Shown here in pieces: positions 24,536 through 35,811 of a DNA stretch of 64,000 bases. The position numbers and the translations under genes were made by a program. This DNA comes from Sphagnum compactum (Eukaryota > Bryophyta > Sphagnopsida > Sphagnales). Numbering within the stretch: the first letter of the stretch is position 1; each line of letters opens with the position of its first letter. The notes under the pieces are model-generated. The model saw nothing but the letters and a program-made list of their open reading frames with translations, was not told the origin of the DNA and searched no databases. Location of the stretch: assembly GCA_965153455.1 (NCBI GenBank), contig OZ234499.1, positions 18,348,271-18,412,270 of the forward strand. Reading direction: 5' to 3'.

Positions 24536-27299
24536 CTGTGAAAAAAAAAAACAAGAGTCACGAATGGCACTGACATCTGAACCATTAAGGACTTGAAAAT
24601 CTTATACAATATGATTCATGTATCCCCACCACAATCCTCAATCAAAAGCAAGGATTTCTAAATAGACTTCAAATGAATTCACCATCTAGAGCAGTTGGAT
24701 ATGAGAGGACTTGGGTGATGTTGGAGTTAACTTCTAGCACAAACATGCATTGAACAGTCTTTACATTTTGTACAACTCACCCAAAGCTTGTTGCCATCGT
24801 TACTCCAGTGTTATGTGGAGCTGCCAAAGAACATGCTAACAATTAAAATTCTTAACCTTGCTCCAGAAGTTCAAGAAGCTTTAGTGGGTTGTTTCAAGAA
24901 GACAAACTACACAATCTGAAAAACGGCTGAAGTAGCATGATCAAGAGAACCCCTTCCCTACCACACACTCCAAACCTTAGCATTTGTGATCTACAAACTC
25001 AATGAAGAAGGTGGGAGTAGCTCAGTTTTGACTTGAATCTCTATTGCATTACCCCCGTTGACTACGTTATTCATGATTGGATATTTAAGCAATGCAGTCG
25101 ATAAAGACGTGATAAAAAAAAGGCAAGTACATGAGCTTCATGGTAGGTGGCATACGAATGCTTGTAGACAATATCTTTGACCTCTACCAAACATTTGCAT
25201 CCATCTTCTCCATGTATTGGAAGGGGGCTTGGGAAATTTGGGAAATATCAACATGACAAACACAACAACATATTGAGATCATTGAGCCTACGATGGAGGG
25301 TCTACTTCCATTCTAGGCCCACCTAAGGCTAGCATGTAAACTTCTTCCTCCAATAGTGCAAGCTTGCATTTTGTTTTTCAAATAGTTTTTTCGAGAGGTG
25401 AGTAAATCATTTCAAAGAATTTATATCAGCATTCCTTTCCCCACATCCTCTCTACCATGTCTTTGGATATTGATCATGACCACTTAAGTTTATGGGTAGG
25501 TTCAAGTTTGAGTGCATGGCTGCCCGATCATGCAATCATCTTGTCACTACGCATTAGGTTGAACCTCCCCCATCTACTAGTTCGTAGCTTGGTCCATTGC
25601 ATTTGTGATCAACCTATAAATTCAATGGGGAACATGTTACGACACATGTTATTCAAAATGTTTTTGTTTCTATTGCGAGAACAATCGAGTTTCATATTTT
25701 GTGAGAATAAACACATGTCTTGACATCGTCCTCCCTCCAATGTTCATGTCAACAAGTCAATATTGTGTTGAACAACACAAATGAAGTTCACATGTTGGCT
25801 TATGTCATCATCATCAATTCAATTCAAACAAATTTAATTTCACGAGTCTTTTATTCAAAGAGTGCTTACAACAATTACAACCTAAGCAAAAGACAACTTA
25901 TACTATAATTAACACCCTAAGGACATGTTTCTCCTTTTTGCCATATTTGAATGTTTATATCAATACGCTAATAAATTTTTTAGCTAATGTGCAAATCAAA
26001 AATGGTGTGGTCAACCAAGTGTTTCGAAGCTCCTTTTTGTGGTTTTACATTCAATTTATAGGCAAAAGGTGTTAATGACTTTATAGAAAATTCAAATGGC
26101 TTTCATCTTGAGGCGAAAGAATTGTTGTCAAAGAAGCCTTTTTTATGCTAGGTGTTTTTTCCCCCATTTTAAAAAATATATACTTCATGTGACAAATGAG
26201 AGGTTAAAGACATAGGTTGTTTTTTTTTGCCCCCATTTAGTAACTTCCCATAACTTTTTCTTATAGGCCCCATTAATGTATTTGCATTTTTTAATGTTGT
26301 CTTTTGGTTGGACATTGGTCTTTTTATTTCTAATTGTTCAATCTTTTCCTTTTTTAACTACAAAATGTGCATATAGTTTTACCCATATGACATATTTGTC
26401 ACAAAATATCAAGACCAGAAAACACCCACCTCTTCTTTAACAATTGCCTCTAACTTGTCCCGGTCAGTCCCGTATTTTGTGTTGCACCCATGTTGCATCC
26501 AATGAATGTTCGTAGCCTTGACAAGTTTAGACACATTCCAAAGGACCCCAATTAGTGCATCTATGCAAGATTTCTTTTTAAATAATAAAAGTGGTCAAGT
26601 TACAAATAAATATTATTTTATTTAAATTAATATTAATTATTCAAAAAATTTATTCAATATTCAATAACTCATGAATGATAGGTTGAAACATTACAAAATC
26701 AATGCACCCTAATTCAAGTCTCAATAAAATAATAGGAGTTGGACTTGCCCAATATTTTGATTGCTTCAAAAACGATGATAACAATTGTCGAAACAATGTA
26801 CTAAAATGTGGCTAATTATAAAATGTCATAGATTGGGAACCCATAATTTTCATATTCATACTTGTCTTTTTGGTCATAACATATTATAATATTATGTAAA
26901 GGCATAAATCATTTTTATACATGATGATGTCATTTTGAAAAAAAATCATGTTCTTTAAAAATTTAAGAAATAACAAAAACATTTTTTATAAAAAAAATTA
27001 ATGCTTTTTTAAAAATATTTTATGATCATTAAATTCAATTCAACTTATCCACATGTTTACTTAAAACATTTTAAAGAACATCATTTTAAAAAAAAATTAA
27101 TTTGTAACATTAGTATTTTTTGACACTAGAAACATGAAAAAGTAAACACTTGTTATAATTTATGCAATATGTGTTAGTGTGATTACACCCACTCATGAAG
27201 AAGCTTTCGAAAAGCATCAAGAACATGACAAAATGCATCAACTAATTGGGAGATCTCAACATCACAAATAAACAAAACAAATAAACCGATGTCTTTCAT
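24536..27299. other. gene-poor AT-rich interval
   Basis: Apart from the unsupported candidate first exon near 24799, I see no gene. From about 25.9 kb the DNA becomes very AT-rich with A and T homopolymers. A frame at 25457-25723 is open but resembles nothing known. Confidence 0.5.
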
Positions 27300-27730
27300 T
27301 GATACATGTTATATAAATAAAATAGTCACTAGTAACACATAGCATAATGAAACATTAATTTTTAGATTAATTTTAGAACATGAAAATAATTTTTAAATTC
27401 AATAATTTTTGCTTCATTGGTTTGAAGATTACATAATATTAAACATGCAAAGTACCTTGTAAATAGTTTATGAAAAGTACCAAATACGGAAGGGCCCCCA
27501 TAGTTTGGGAAGGGTTATAACTTATAACATTGTCATGTGCAAACAAACAAACATTTATCTTATTTAATACTAATGTAACCTATTTTGCTGGATGAGTGTG
27601 AATTAATAATTACCCATCTAATTTTTCCTTCCAAATATTTTTTTTTTTGTAATTTATTGAGTTTCCAATAACAAAACCACTCAAAATTCAATTTCATTTG
27701 CATGCCAATATTGAATCTTAGGCCCTTGGT
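27300..27730. repeat. dispersed repeat, copy 2 (partner at 11300-11840)
   Basis: It has the same ordered words as the block at 11300-11840, including 'aacattgtcatgtgcaaaca' against its counterpart and the 'ccattggtt..aa.attaca' region, with small insertions and deletions. No coding capacity. Confidence 0.55.
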
Positions 27731-27829
27731 TTCACTCTCATGAAGCATTCGGAGAGAACTTGTAGTGGACATGGAGGCCGCTTTATATCCATGAATTTCC
27801 CTTTTAGAAATTGGTAGGGATATTATGCC

Positions 27830-28300
27830 TACTCCTCAAGGGTGGGAGGGAAATTATGCCTACTTAGTAGGTGTAAGAACCCTCGCACTATTGAGGAGTA
27901 GGCACAATATCCCTCCCACTCCGACACTTGGGGATGTATGTAAGCTTGGTTCATGATAAATTATGCCTCATGATCTATGTAAGCTTGGTTCATGATAAAT
28001 TATGCCTCATGATCTACATAGGCTTGGTTCATGATAAATTATGCCTCATGATCTATGTAAGCTTGATTCATGATAAATTAGGCTTCGTGATCTATGTAAG
28101 CTTGATTCATGACAAATTATGCCTCATGATCTACATAGGTTTGGTTCATGTTAAATTTTGCCTCGTGTTTTATGATAGGTAATGCCCATGGGTGCGTGGA
28201 CATTCCCAAAATGCGGGGCTCGACCCAACTATCACCTCGTCCTAGGCCCCTTATTTTGAGAATGCCCCCATCCTAGGGCTTTACCCTACACATATTTTAG
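27830..28300. repeat. dispersed repeat with internal tandem array (partner at 40540-40830)
   Basis: It shares 'atgcctactc', 'ggtgtaagaaccct', 'ttcccaaaatgc', 'tatcacctcgtccta' and 'ccccttattttgagaatgcc' type words, in the same order, with 40540-40830. This copy has been enlarged by the 39-base array at 27937-28170. It directly precedes the pseudogene island. Confidence 0.7.
27937..28170 (+). repeat. six tandem copies of a 39-base unit
   Basis: The unit begins 'tatgtaagcttggttcatga' and continues 'taaattatgcctcatgatc'. Six copies follow without gaps and diverge by a few bases each. As 39 is a multiple of three, the array makes an artificial open frame repeating 'YVSLVHDKLCLMI'; this is not evidence of a gene. 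Confidence 0.92.
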
Positions 28301-28573
28301 GGTTAAGCGTTTGCAACCCCAGTGAGAGCTCGTTAAACCCTGAATCTTAGACTCTTGGTTTGGCTCTTGCGTTAGGGTTGAAGTGCGTGTTGTGAAAGTG
28401 GAAGAAATTCAGTAGCTGGTGAAGCTCAAATTGCAATTCTGGTAGAAGAGGAGGAGGAGGAGGAGGAGGAGGAGGAGGAGAGAGACAGAGGGAAACCCTA
28501 ATTTCTTTCTGAGGTCTGGACTTTTGATATTTAGATTTGATTCAGATGATATGAGTTCTTTGCAGAGAGGACG

Positions 28574-30185
28574 ATGGCAAGATTGCAGCTGCTGCAAGTG
28601 GCGAGTTTTTTGAGGCATGTCGAACTTTGTTTTGGAGCAGTGAAGACTTTGAAATCGTGCAGTTTGCCATTATGGAGCACTCACTTGGTTCGAAACTCAT
28701 TTCAGTATTTGGGTGCCTCCTCCACACAACTGGTAATTGCTATCCTTTCTTTCTTTTGTTGCAGAAACTCATGAAGTACCCAGTCCCATCTGTTTCACAA
28801 AAGAAATGCACAATCGTGGAAACATCAAATTTCCCTTGTTTCATTCGTTGGCCTCTGTGCAGAACTTAATTCAATAAGGTCAGGTCCTCTCTTGCTCTTT
28901 TGTAGCCTTTCTGGAGGGCAGACAACTGCAACACGAGATTGGTTCCATTTGTTTATGCTGCCAAGGAGTTACCTGGTCAAATACACAGTGTTTGCTCCAT
29001 GAGCACCTGTTCAAAGTGGGCAGGAAATCATGCTGCTGGAGAGCTTGAAAACTTTAGGGAGTTTGTTGACAATGGGGACCCAGACCTATATATGCGGAGA
29101 AGATATGACCAAAACAGTTCAAGTGGCACAGAAAGTGAGGATGATGAAGGACTTGGTCGTTTCGAGGGAGCTGATCAGCATGACTTGTGCAGTTTTAGTG
29201 AAATGGAAGGTGTGGATGATGAAGGTGGTACTTACGCTTCTGGAAGACATGATGAATATGACTCAGACAGTTCCAATGAAACAGAAAGTGATGATGGTGA
29301 AGGTCAGGTTTCTTTGGGGTTTCCTCATCAATATGGTGCAGGTAGTTCTGGTGAAACAGAAAGTGACATTGATGAATGGCAGGCCCCTTGTCAGGGACTT
29401 GATCGTCTACAGCACCTAAAACCTAATGCTGATGGAAAGTATGAGAAGCTCATTGACATTCTGTGCGATCCTCTTGTGCTTGAGGCAGCATATGAGCACA
29501 TCAAGACTCTGTGCTCACCAGACCAGAGACTGCAACTCCAAGTGGAGGATCCAGGGCATAGTTGGTTTGAGATTGCTGCAGAACAACTTCACTCAGGGAC
29601 ATATGTATTCAAACCTGTGAAACACATTGAAGTTCGAAGGGCAGCAAGGTCTCGTGCAACAAAGCAACTCTCAGTGATCCGACTGAGGGACCAGATTATA
29701 CAAGAAGCCATGAGAACTATTTTGGAGTGGATCTATGAACCAATGTTCTCAGAACATGCCCATGGGTTCCGACCAGGCAAAGGTGTCCACTCAGCATTGA
29801 GATCCATAAAGAAAACATGGAGAGGGGTATCCTGGTTTTTACAGTTCAACGTCCAGAAGTCAGATGACACGACTTTGATTCAGCAACGGCTCATGAGAGT
29901 CCTCTCAGAGAGGATAGAGGACGAATGCTTCATGGATATCTTGAAGCAGATGTTCAAAGTAGGAATTGTATGTGTGGACATTTTTGCAGATGAGGAGATT
30001 CCTCAAGGAAGCTGTCTGTCTCCGATTTTGGGGAACATTTACCTCATTGAACTAGATGAGGAGGTAGTCCAGATAATGAAGGAGTTTGACTCAGAATACG
30101 AAGGCCCACAAGGGGCAGACAAGGGTTCTGTAGGCAGAGAAGATAGGGGCAGAGACTAGAGAGATGGCAGTATGTACACTTGAGA
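28574..30185 (+). pseudogene. mitochondrial-type group II intron maturase, nuclear copy, broken
   Basis: A first exon at 28574-28732 starts 'MARLQLLQVASFLRHVELCF', rich in Arg, Leu and Ser and poor in acids, as in mitochondrial targeting peptides, and ends at GTAATT. A weak middle exon may lie at 28766-28877. The main open frame 28939-30159 has an acidic part with three imperfect 'SS.ETESD' repeats (residues about 55-150), then maturase/reverse-transcriptase sequence: 'HGFRPGKGVHSALRSIKKTW' from 275 and 'PQGSCLSPILGNIYLIELDE' from 355. It is closest to plant mitochondrial matR-like maturases. Two defects are seen. The motif-A Asp is Asn in 'FNVQKSDD' (304). The frame is lost before the YADD box: another frame at about 30150-30180 reads 'RLERWQYVHLRV', where the active-site box is expected. 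Domain X and endonuclease are absent. Intact relatives splice organellar group II introns; this copy should not. Confidence 0.75.
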
Positions 30186-30875
30186 GTGCTTTTTTTTTAA
30201 CCAATCATGGGGTCATAATAGACCATGGGCCAACAACAAGGGTGGCAGCAAGGGGACATGCTGGGAATTTGAGTGCAAATTTTTCCATGGATTTTGCAAA
30301 CACTGTGTGTGGTTTTTTGGTTTCAGCTGCTCTCTAGAACAAGCCTTTGAGTCATTGGTTCTGTGTGTGTTTGTGCAAGTGTTGGAACTGTTTTTGAGAG
30401 AGAATTGTGGTGAAGAACGGGAGTTTGGATTGTTGTTCTGGTGTGCATGGGATTTTTGGAGGAATTTTTGTGGGTGGTGGTTGCATAGAATAAAAGGAGA
30501 GGGTGTAGAATGGTTTCTGCCTTGGTGCAACCTTTGCATTTACTGCTGGGTGTTGTGGTGAGCTCGCACCATGCTCAGCAGCTTCATGAGAGCAACAAGA
30601 AGAAACCTGTTGTGGCACAAGCAAGAATCGGTATGTTGGTAAGATGAAGATGTGATCAAATTCTTGGCTCTTCTTCTTCAGCCTCTTGTTGCTGCAGAAA
30701 AACAAGAGCAGCAACTTCAGCGTTTCAGTCCTTCTCTGATATTCAGAGAGTGACGGCAATTGATTCCCTGGTTGTGGCTGTGGGTTGAGGTAGGTATTTC
30801 CACTCTGTGGTAACTGCATTGCTTGCTGTGGGGCAGTCTGGTCAATGGATTTCAAAGCATCTGGTGGTGGCAGCG
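30186..30875 (+). other. spacer inside the fragment island
   Basis: There is no clear continuation of the maturase and no recognisable protein. The end of this stretch could once have encoded the ClpC transit peptide, but frames are broken and transit peptides are not conserved enough to tell. Confidence 0.35.
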
Positions 30876-31415
30876 ATGTTCAAGAGATTCACCAAGAAGG
30901 CCATCAAGGTCATTGTGTTGTACAGGAGGAAGTGCTGCAGTTGGGGCACAACTTCCTTGGCTTGGAGCAGATTTTCTTGGGGCTTATCAGTGTCTGCACT
31001 GTTATTGCTGCAAAGGTTTTGAAGTCCATGGTTGTAAACCTGAAAGATGCATCCATTGAGGTAGAAAAGATTATTGGGTGAGGAAGCAGATTCATGGCTG
31101 TGGAGATTCCTTTCACCCCTCAGGCTAAGAGTGTGCTGGAGCTATCCTTGGAGGAAGCCTGGCAGCTTGGTCAGTTTTCATTGCATTTGTGAGCTTGTAG
31201 GTTTCTGAGTTGTTGCTGGACAGGTTTCTTTGTAGACTGTCCAGAGGTGCCAGAATTTGAGATGTACCAGGTTTTTAGAAGCTCAAGGTGTTGTTTGCAG
31301 GCATAATTACATTGGAATGGAGCACTTGCTTCTGGGTTTGTTGCAAGAAGATGAGGGTGTTGCAGCATGGGTTCTGGAATTTCTTGGAGTAGGCTCCAGC
31401 AACATTTGCACACAG
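30876..31415 (+). pseudogene. clpC: ClpC chaperone N-domain fragment
   Basis: The start reads '[15 protein letters not shown]', the beginning of mature ClpC. After a one-base frame change it continues '[20 protein letters not shown]', '[20 protein letters not shown]', a TGA stop at 31079-31081, then '[20 protein letters not shown]' to 31169. The stop replaces the expected Arg, as CGA to TGA would. A remnant intron (31170-31300) leads into '[20 protein letters not shown]' to 31415. ClpC is the Hsp100 partner of the chloroplast Clp protease and is normally about 900 residues; only the substrate-binding N-domain is present, with no ATPase module. The retained intron shows copying as DNA. It cannot make a working protein. 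Confidence 0.85.
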
Positions 31416-31762
31416 GCAGGCGCCAATTCTCATAAAATTTCATGGTAGAGAAAAGGGCATACAACTTTGAAGCAAGTTCTATCACGAGTGCAATTGGGAT
31501 CTCTCTCTGTCTCTCAGAGCTTCAGATTCCCCTGTAGCTGTGGAGCCTGCACCCTCCCTCAGTTTTCTGGTTGTTTTCATGGGATTGAATTGGGAGCAAC
31601 GACAGGGGGATTTGCACACAGGATGGGACCTAAGAAGAGAGGGATGGATGGATTTGCAGGGAGTTTTGGTGCCAACTTTGTTAGCATTGCTGTTTGTTGC
31701 AGTTGCAGCAACCAGGAAAGTGGCATGGGACAGAAAAATCCTGATGCCTGAGGTGAGTTCAA
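31416..31762 (+). other. junction between ClpC and legumain fragments
   Basis: No clear homology. One frame at about 31665-31750 reads 'VLVPTLLALLFVAVAATRKV', which looks like a signal peptide and would suit the N-terminus of the legumain fragment that follows, but the frames do not join. Confidence 0.3.
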
Positions 31763-32556
31763 TGGGCCATGCTTTTTGCAGGATCAGCTGGTTACAGAAA
31801 CTACCACAATCAGGCTGATGTGTGCCACACAGACCAGATACTGAAGAAAGGAGGCTTGAAGGATGAGAACACTATTGTGTTCATGTATGATGATTTTGCA
31901 CATAATTTGGAGAATTCAAATCCAGGCACCATCATGATGCTGATCTACTTCATCTGCAGCACAAGTACCATAAGGCTGCAGAGGGATCAATCAACAAGGA
32001 AAGCAAAAAGCAAGGGCAGAGTTGGCGAACACAATGGCCTAGATTGCATGCACCTTCACAACAGTGTCCAGCTGATCATTGGCAATCACCTTTGGCAGTG
32101 AGGCTGGTCCTTCCAAACTGAACGCTGTACATCCCACTGTGCATGTTCTAGTGGATGACTGGGATTGCCTCAAGAGCATGGTAAGGTTGTGAAATGCATA
32201 GTTCGAAGAGGAGTTTGCAGTTGCAGATTTGTGGAGCTGGAGTTTGTCTAAATTTATTTGACTAAAACATCTGAGATCAATTCTTGCTCCAGCTTTGTCT
32301 CTTGTAACTCAATTGGCTAGCTCTGTTCCAGCGCCCTGTTTGCTGTTTTTGGCTCATAAGGATTTTGTCATTTTGGATGCAGGTGTGCAAATTTGAGCCA
32401 AGCTGTGGACCACTCACAAAGTGTGGCATGAAGCAGATGTGTGCATTAGCAAATGTTTGCAATGCCGGTCTTGATGCCAATAAAAGGCTTCAGCAGCTGA
32501 GCAGGCCTGTAGTGGTCTCACTCAGGTCTATGGAGCCCCCATCTCTGCAGGTATAA
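31763..32556 (+). pseudogene. legumain / vacuolar processing enzyme, internally deleted
   Basis: The N-terminal part at 31763-31936 reads '[20 protein letters not shown]', then '[18 protein letters not shown]', the opening of the C13 peptidase domain. The C-terminal prodomain follows at 32118-32180 ('[13 protein letters not shown]', then a GTAAGG donor) and at 32383-32556 ('VCKFEPSCGPLTKCGMKQM'), after a good acceptor, in phase 0. The region between, which in legumains carries the catalytic His and Cys, is absent: only about 180 bases separate the two ends, with a stop in the expected frame. Intact legumains cleave after Asn in vacuoles and mature seed or stress proteins. This copy is dead. 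The kept intron shows it came from genomic DNA, not mRNA. Confidence 0.85.
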
Positions 32557-33884
32557 ACTGCATAGAAAAATGCTGCACATGGAAATGGGTGTATGATCAT
32601 CCTATTATACACCCATATAACCACACATGGCATATAACCACAAAGAAGGTATAGATATGTGAATTTCTGATTCTTTGATGCTACAGATCGCCTTTGCTCT
32701 GGTTTTATTGTCTTGATGTATTGTGCTGTTTGTTGTTTGGGCACTACTTTAGTCAGTTCTTTCTCAGACCATTCTGCATATGCTGTGCTGCAGAACGGAA
32801 AGTTTACAGAAGTTGCAGGTGTGGCATTTCAACAAAGTTGCTCTTGAAAGTGTTTCAGAATATAAGACAATTTACATAAGACGATAAGCCCTCTGTATAT
32901 TCAAAGCCCAAATGCTTCCAATGGTCTGAACCTCTTGGATACAGTGAACTTGCAATGAATTTGAGTTGGGTATATTGGACAGAACCCGCAGGAAAAATGG
33001 GTTTCCTTCTTCTATGCAGCTAGATAGAGTTAGGTCAGATCAGATCATCATCAATGCAGAAACAATGAATGGTCTTTCCTCAAAGGTCTAGTTTGCAAGG
33101 CAAGTTGATGTGTGTATGATTGTGAAATTGCTCCAGCTCACAATTTGTTTTCCTGTGCTCCTCTTTTGTGGTTGCCATTGGGGTTTGATCATTTGTTCAT
33201 TGTCTTGTTCTGTTTTCAGGTCACTGCTGTTGCTAATTTACAGGCATGATTTGTGGCATTTGTAATTCATCTTCCCACAAATTGTGTGTAGGTGTGTAGG
33301 AATACACAATGGGAGGATTTTGAACTCTTTGTGATTTTGACATTGACCAGATGTGGAAAGATTGCTCAATGCAAGGATTTTGAACTCTTGCCATTTGACA
33401 TTTACAGTAAGTGAGCAGAGATGAGACCATTTATTAGTTGGGTGCTTATTTTGATGTGTAATTGCAATGGATGTACAATATCGTATTCATAGATATATGA
33501 ACCTCCCAAAAATGGTGAGGGTTTCAATACAAAATTTGTCACCATAAACTTTTATGGAAGGATGCGCACATACATAGACACCATATGAAGAATATGGCAA
33601 CCTGACTGACACTGTTTGACTAAAAATTCTGTGCTGTAAAAATGGAGTCATCCTAATGTTCTCAATTACAAGTAGCAATGTGCAATTGCTCTCTCTCAAA
33701 TGTGCACACAACTGTTTTGCTTAATTCCCAGTACCTGCTGCAAATTCAAGTTCACAAAACCAGTGTTAGTCAGAAAGAGAATTAGTCTCTATGGACCATA
33801 CACTACATCACGATAACACTTGGTGAACATTCGTCAAAACATGGGACTGCATGAAAACTACATTGTTCCTATGTAGTCTCTCTC
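32557..33884. other. spacer between the fragment island and the LRR gene
   Basis: No gene was recognised. A small direct repeat ('aaggattttgaactctt' type) occurs near 33313 and 33371. This is where a right-hand border of a capturing transposon would be sought; none is obvious. Confidence 0.45.
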
Positions 33885-35811
33885 TTACAAGCAGAGGGAC
33901 AACAATCCTCCCCAACAACCCAAGAAGGATTTTTTGGGGTTAGTTTGATTAAGTGAGAAGGACTGAGCTACTGAACTTAGAAACCCATTGAACATCCAAA
34001 ACTTTGGTTGGAAAAGAAATAAAATTTGTAAATGGGTACCTGCAGCTTTGACGCATTCGGTGAGCGGTCGAGCAACAAATCCTTGACTTTCAGGACATAC
34101 AGATTGTGGTGGAGGCAGCTCACAATTGTATTGTACACACACAGCTACAGTGGGTGGGATTGTGGCAGTTCCCAAATCCCCGAAATTCGACAGGTAATTG
34201 TTTTGGAGGTACAGTGACTGCAGTGTTGATGCTTCTAAGCTGGTCACAAATTCCTGCACTTCCCAGCAACACCCCCGGCCCCCCCCCCAAAACATTGAAT
34301 GGAGTCAAAAATTAGCTCCGGACATGGAGGGTTCTTCAGTAAATATATCACTTGTACCAGATTCTCACAATGAATTCAGCTCAAGACATTCAAAGTCAAG
34401 CATCCTCCCATAACTGAATCAATGATGTGCAAGATCAATTGAGCAAATGCTCATCAAATCTGCTTCAATGATGTGCAAGATCAAGTGAGCTCTGCACACC
34501 ACTGCTTCAAGAATCTGCAATATGGATCAAGGGAGAGCTAGACTTGAAAGGAAAGTAGTAATGGAACAAAGATCAAGTGCACAAGGATAACATCTGAAAG
34601 CAATGGAATGGGTCCAAGAGGAAACAAGCAAACAAGCAAGCGCTTAGCAAGCAAGAAAAACTGACCTGAGGAATTGTGCCCATGAAGAGGTTGTTGTTCA
34701 AGTACAAGATCTGAGCACCAGCCAGGAAAGGAGACACACTTCCAACCAGCAGATTGAAGCTGAGATCCACCACCTTGATAGTCACTTCCGCCTTCACAAT
34801 CACTGGACCTGAGAGCTGGTTCCGGTTGAGCAACAGGTAGGAGAGACCCACAAACCCAAACAAGGAGCTGGGGATCTCACCACTGAACTGGTTGAAGCTC
34901 AAGTCCAGGTACTTGAGCTTGCTCAGGTTCCCAACTGCTGCAATGCTTCCAGTGAACTGGTTGTTGGTGAGTGACAGAAACTCCAGAGAAGATGGCAAGT
35001 TGTCGCTCATGAGCTCCCCTGTGAGCTCATTGTTTCTCAGGTCCAGATGGTTGAGAGCAGCCTGAGGAGGAGTACTAATACTGTTGTTGCTGGAGGAGAA
35101 CATGGGGATGGTACCTGTGAGCCTGTTGTCAGAGAGGACCAGAAACTCCAGAGATGGCCAGGAACCGATACCAGAAGGGATCGCTCCTGCAAGCTTGTTG
35201 TTGCTGAGCTGCAACACTTGCAGCTTCTGCAAGCCTGCGAGACTCTGAGGGATGGAGCCCGTGAGAAGGTTCTGGCTACAAGAGAACAGGTTGAGGTTTC
35301 TCAGTCTCCCCAGCGAGCGTGGAATGGGTCCGCTGACAGCACCGGGAGAGATGGAGAGCTGCGTCAAGAAGGGCAAGTATCCGAGCTCCGGCGGGAGTGT
35401 CCCGGTTAGACCAGGGAGTCCAGCTTCTTCCGGACCCAGAGAGAGGAGCGTCACTCTGCTGAATCGTTGGATGTTGATGCACACCACTCCTGCAAACATT
35501 TGGCATGGATCTAACCCCGTTGCTGAGAAATCCCAACTGGAGAAGAAAGTGCCGCCGGGTAGATCCCTCATGGCATTCTTCACTGCTCTCAACACTCCAA
35601 GATCGTTAGGATGCAGATTCGAAGCCAACTGCAACGTATCCTGAGCTTCGAGCAAAGGACTCGTGATGAGTGTTAGGATGATCATGACCACCATGAACCG
35701 AAGACTGTGTCGTCGATGCTGCTGCAATTCCCATGACCCTGGTGCAACAGCAGCAGCAGCAGCAGCTCTGATGATCCCCATTCTTCCAATTCCGGAACCA
35801 ACTTTGCTCAA
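33885..35811 (-). CDS. secreted leucine-rich-repeat protein without kinase domain
   Basis: Exon 1 is 35811-34666 (382 codons), ending 'MGTIPQ' at a GTCAGT donor. Exon 2 starts at 34253 after TGCAG and reads 'EFVTSLEASTLQSLYLQNNY', then 'CVQYNCELPPPQSVCP'. The protein matches a plant family (Arabidopsis At1g03440/At4g03010 type): N-cap 'DLPGGTFFSSWDF..DPC', about ten LRRs of the extracellular 'LxxNxLxGxIPxxL' form, and a C-terminal Cys-rich cap with 'QYNC..P'. The first Met precedes an Ala-rich stretch; the Met at about residue 40, before 'VVMIILTLITSPLLEAQ', gives a better signal peptide and may be the true start (35694). The C-terminus is uncertain. A GTACCC donor after 34040 could lead to a third exon; otherwise the frame runs to a stop at 33885, adding about 50 unconserved residues. 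It probably acts in the cell wall or on the cell surface; ligand unknown. Confidence 0.85.
34419..34491. repeat. short direct repeat in the LRR gene intron
   Basis: The words 'tcaatgatgtgcaagatcaa' and 'tgagc' occur at 34419 and again at about 34466, with one mismatch. Both are inside the single clear intron (34254-34665). Confidence 0.75.

Noticed and set aside
27928-28182. 84-codon frame with a repeating 13-residue peptide
   Set aside because: It arises from the 39-base tandem repeat, whose length is a multiple of three; there is no start context or homology.
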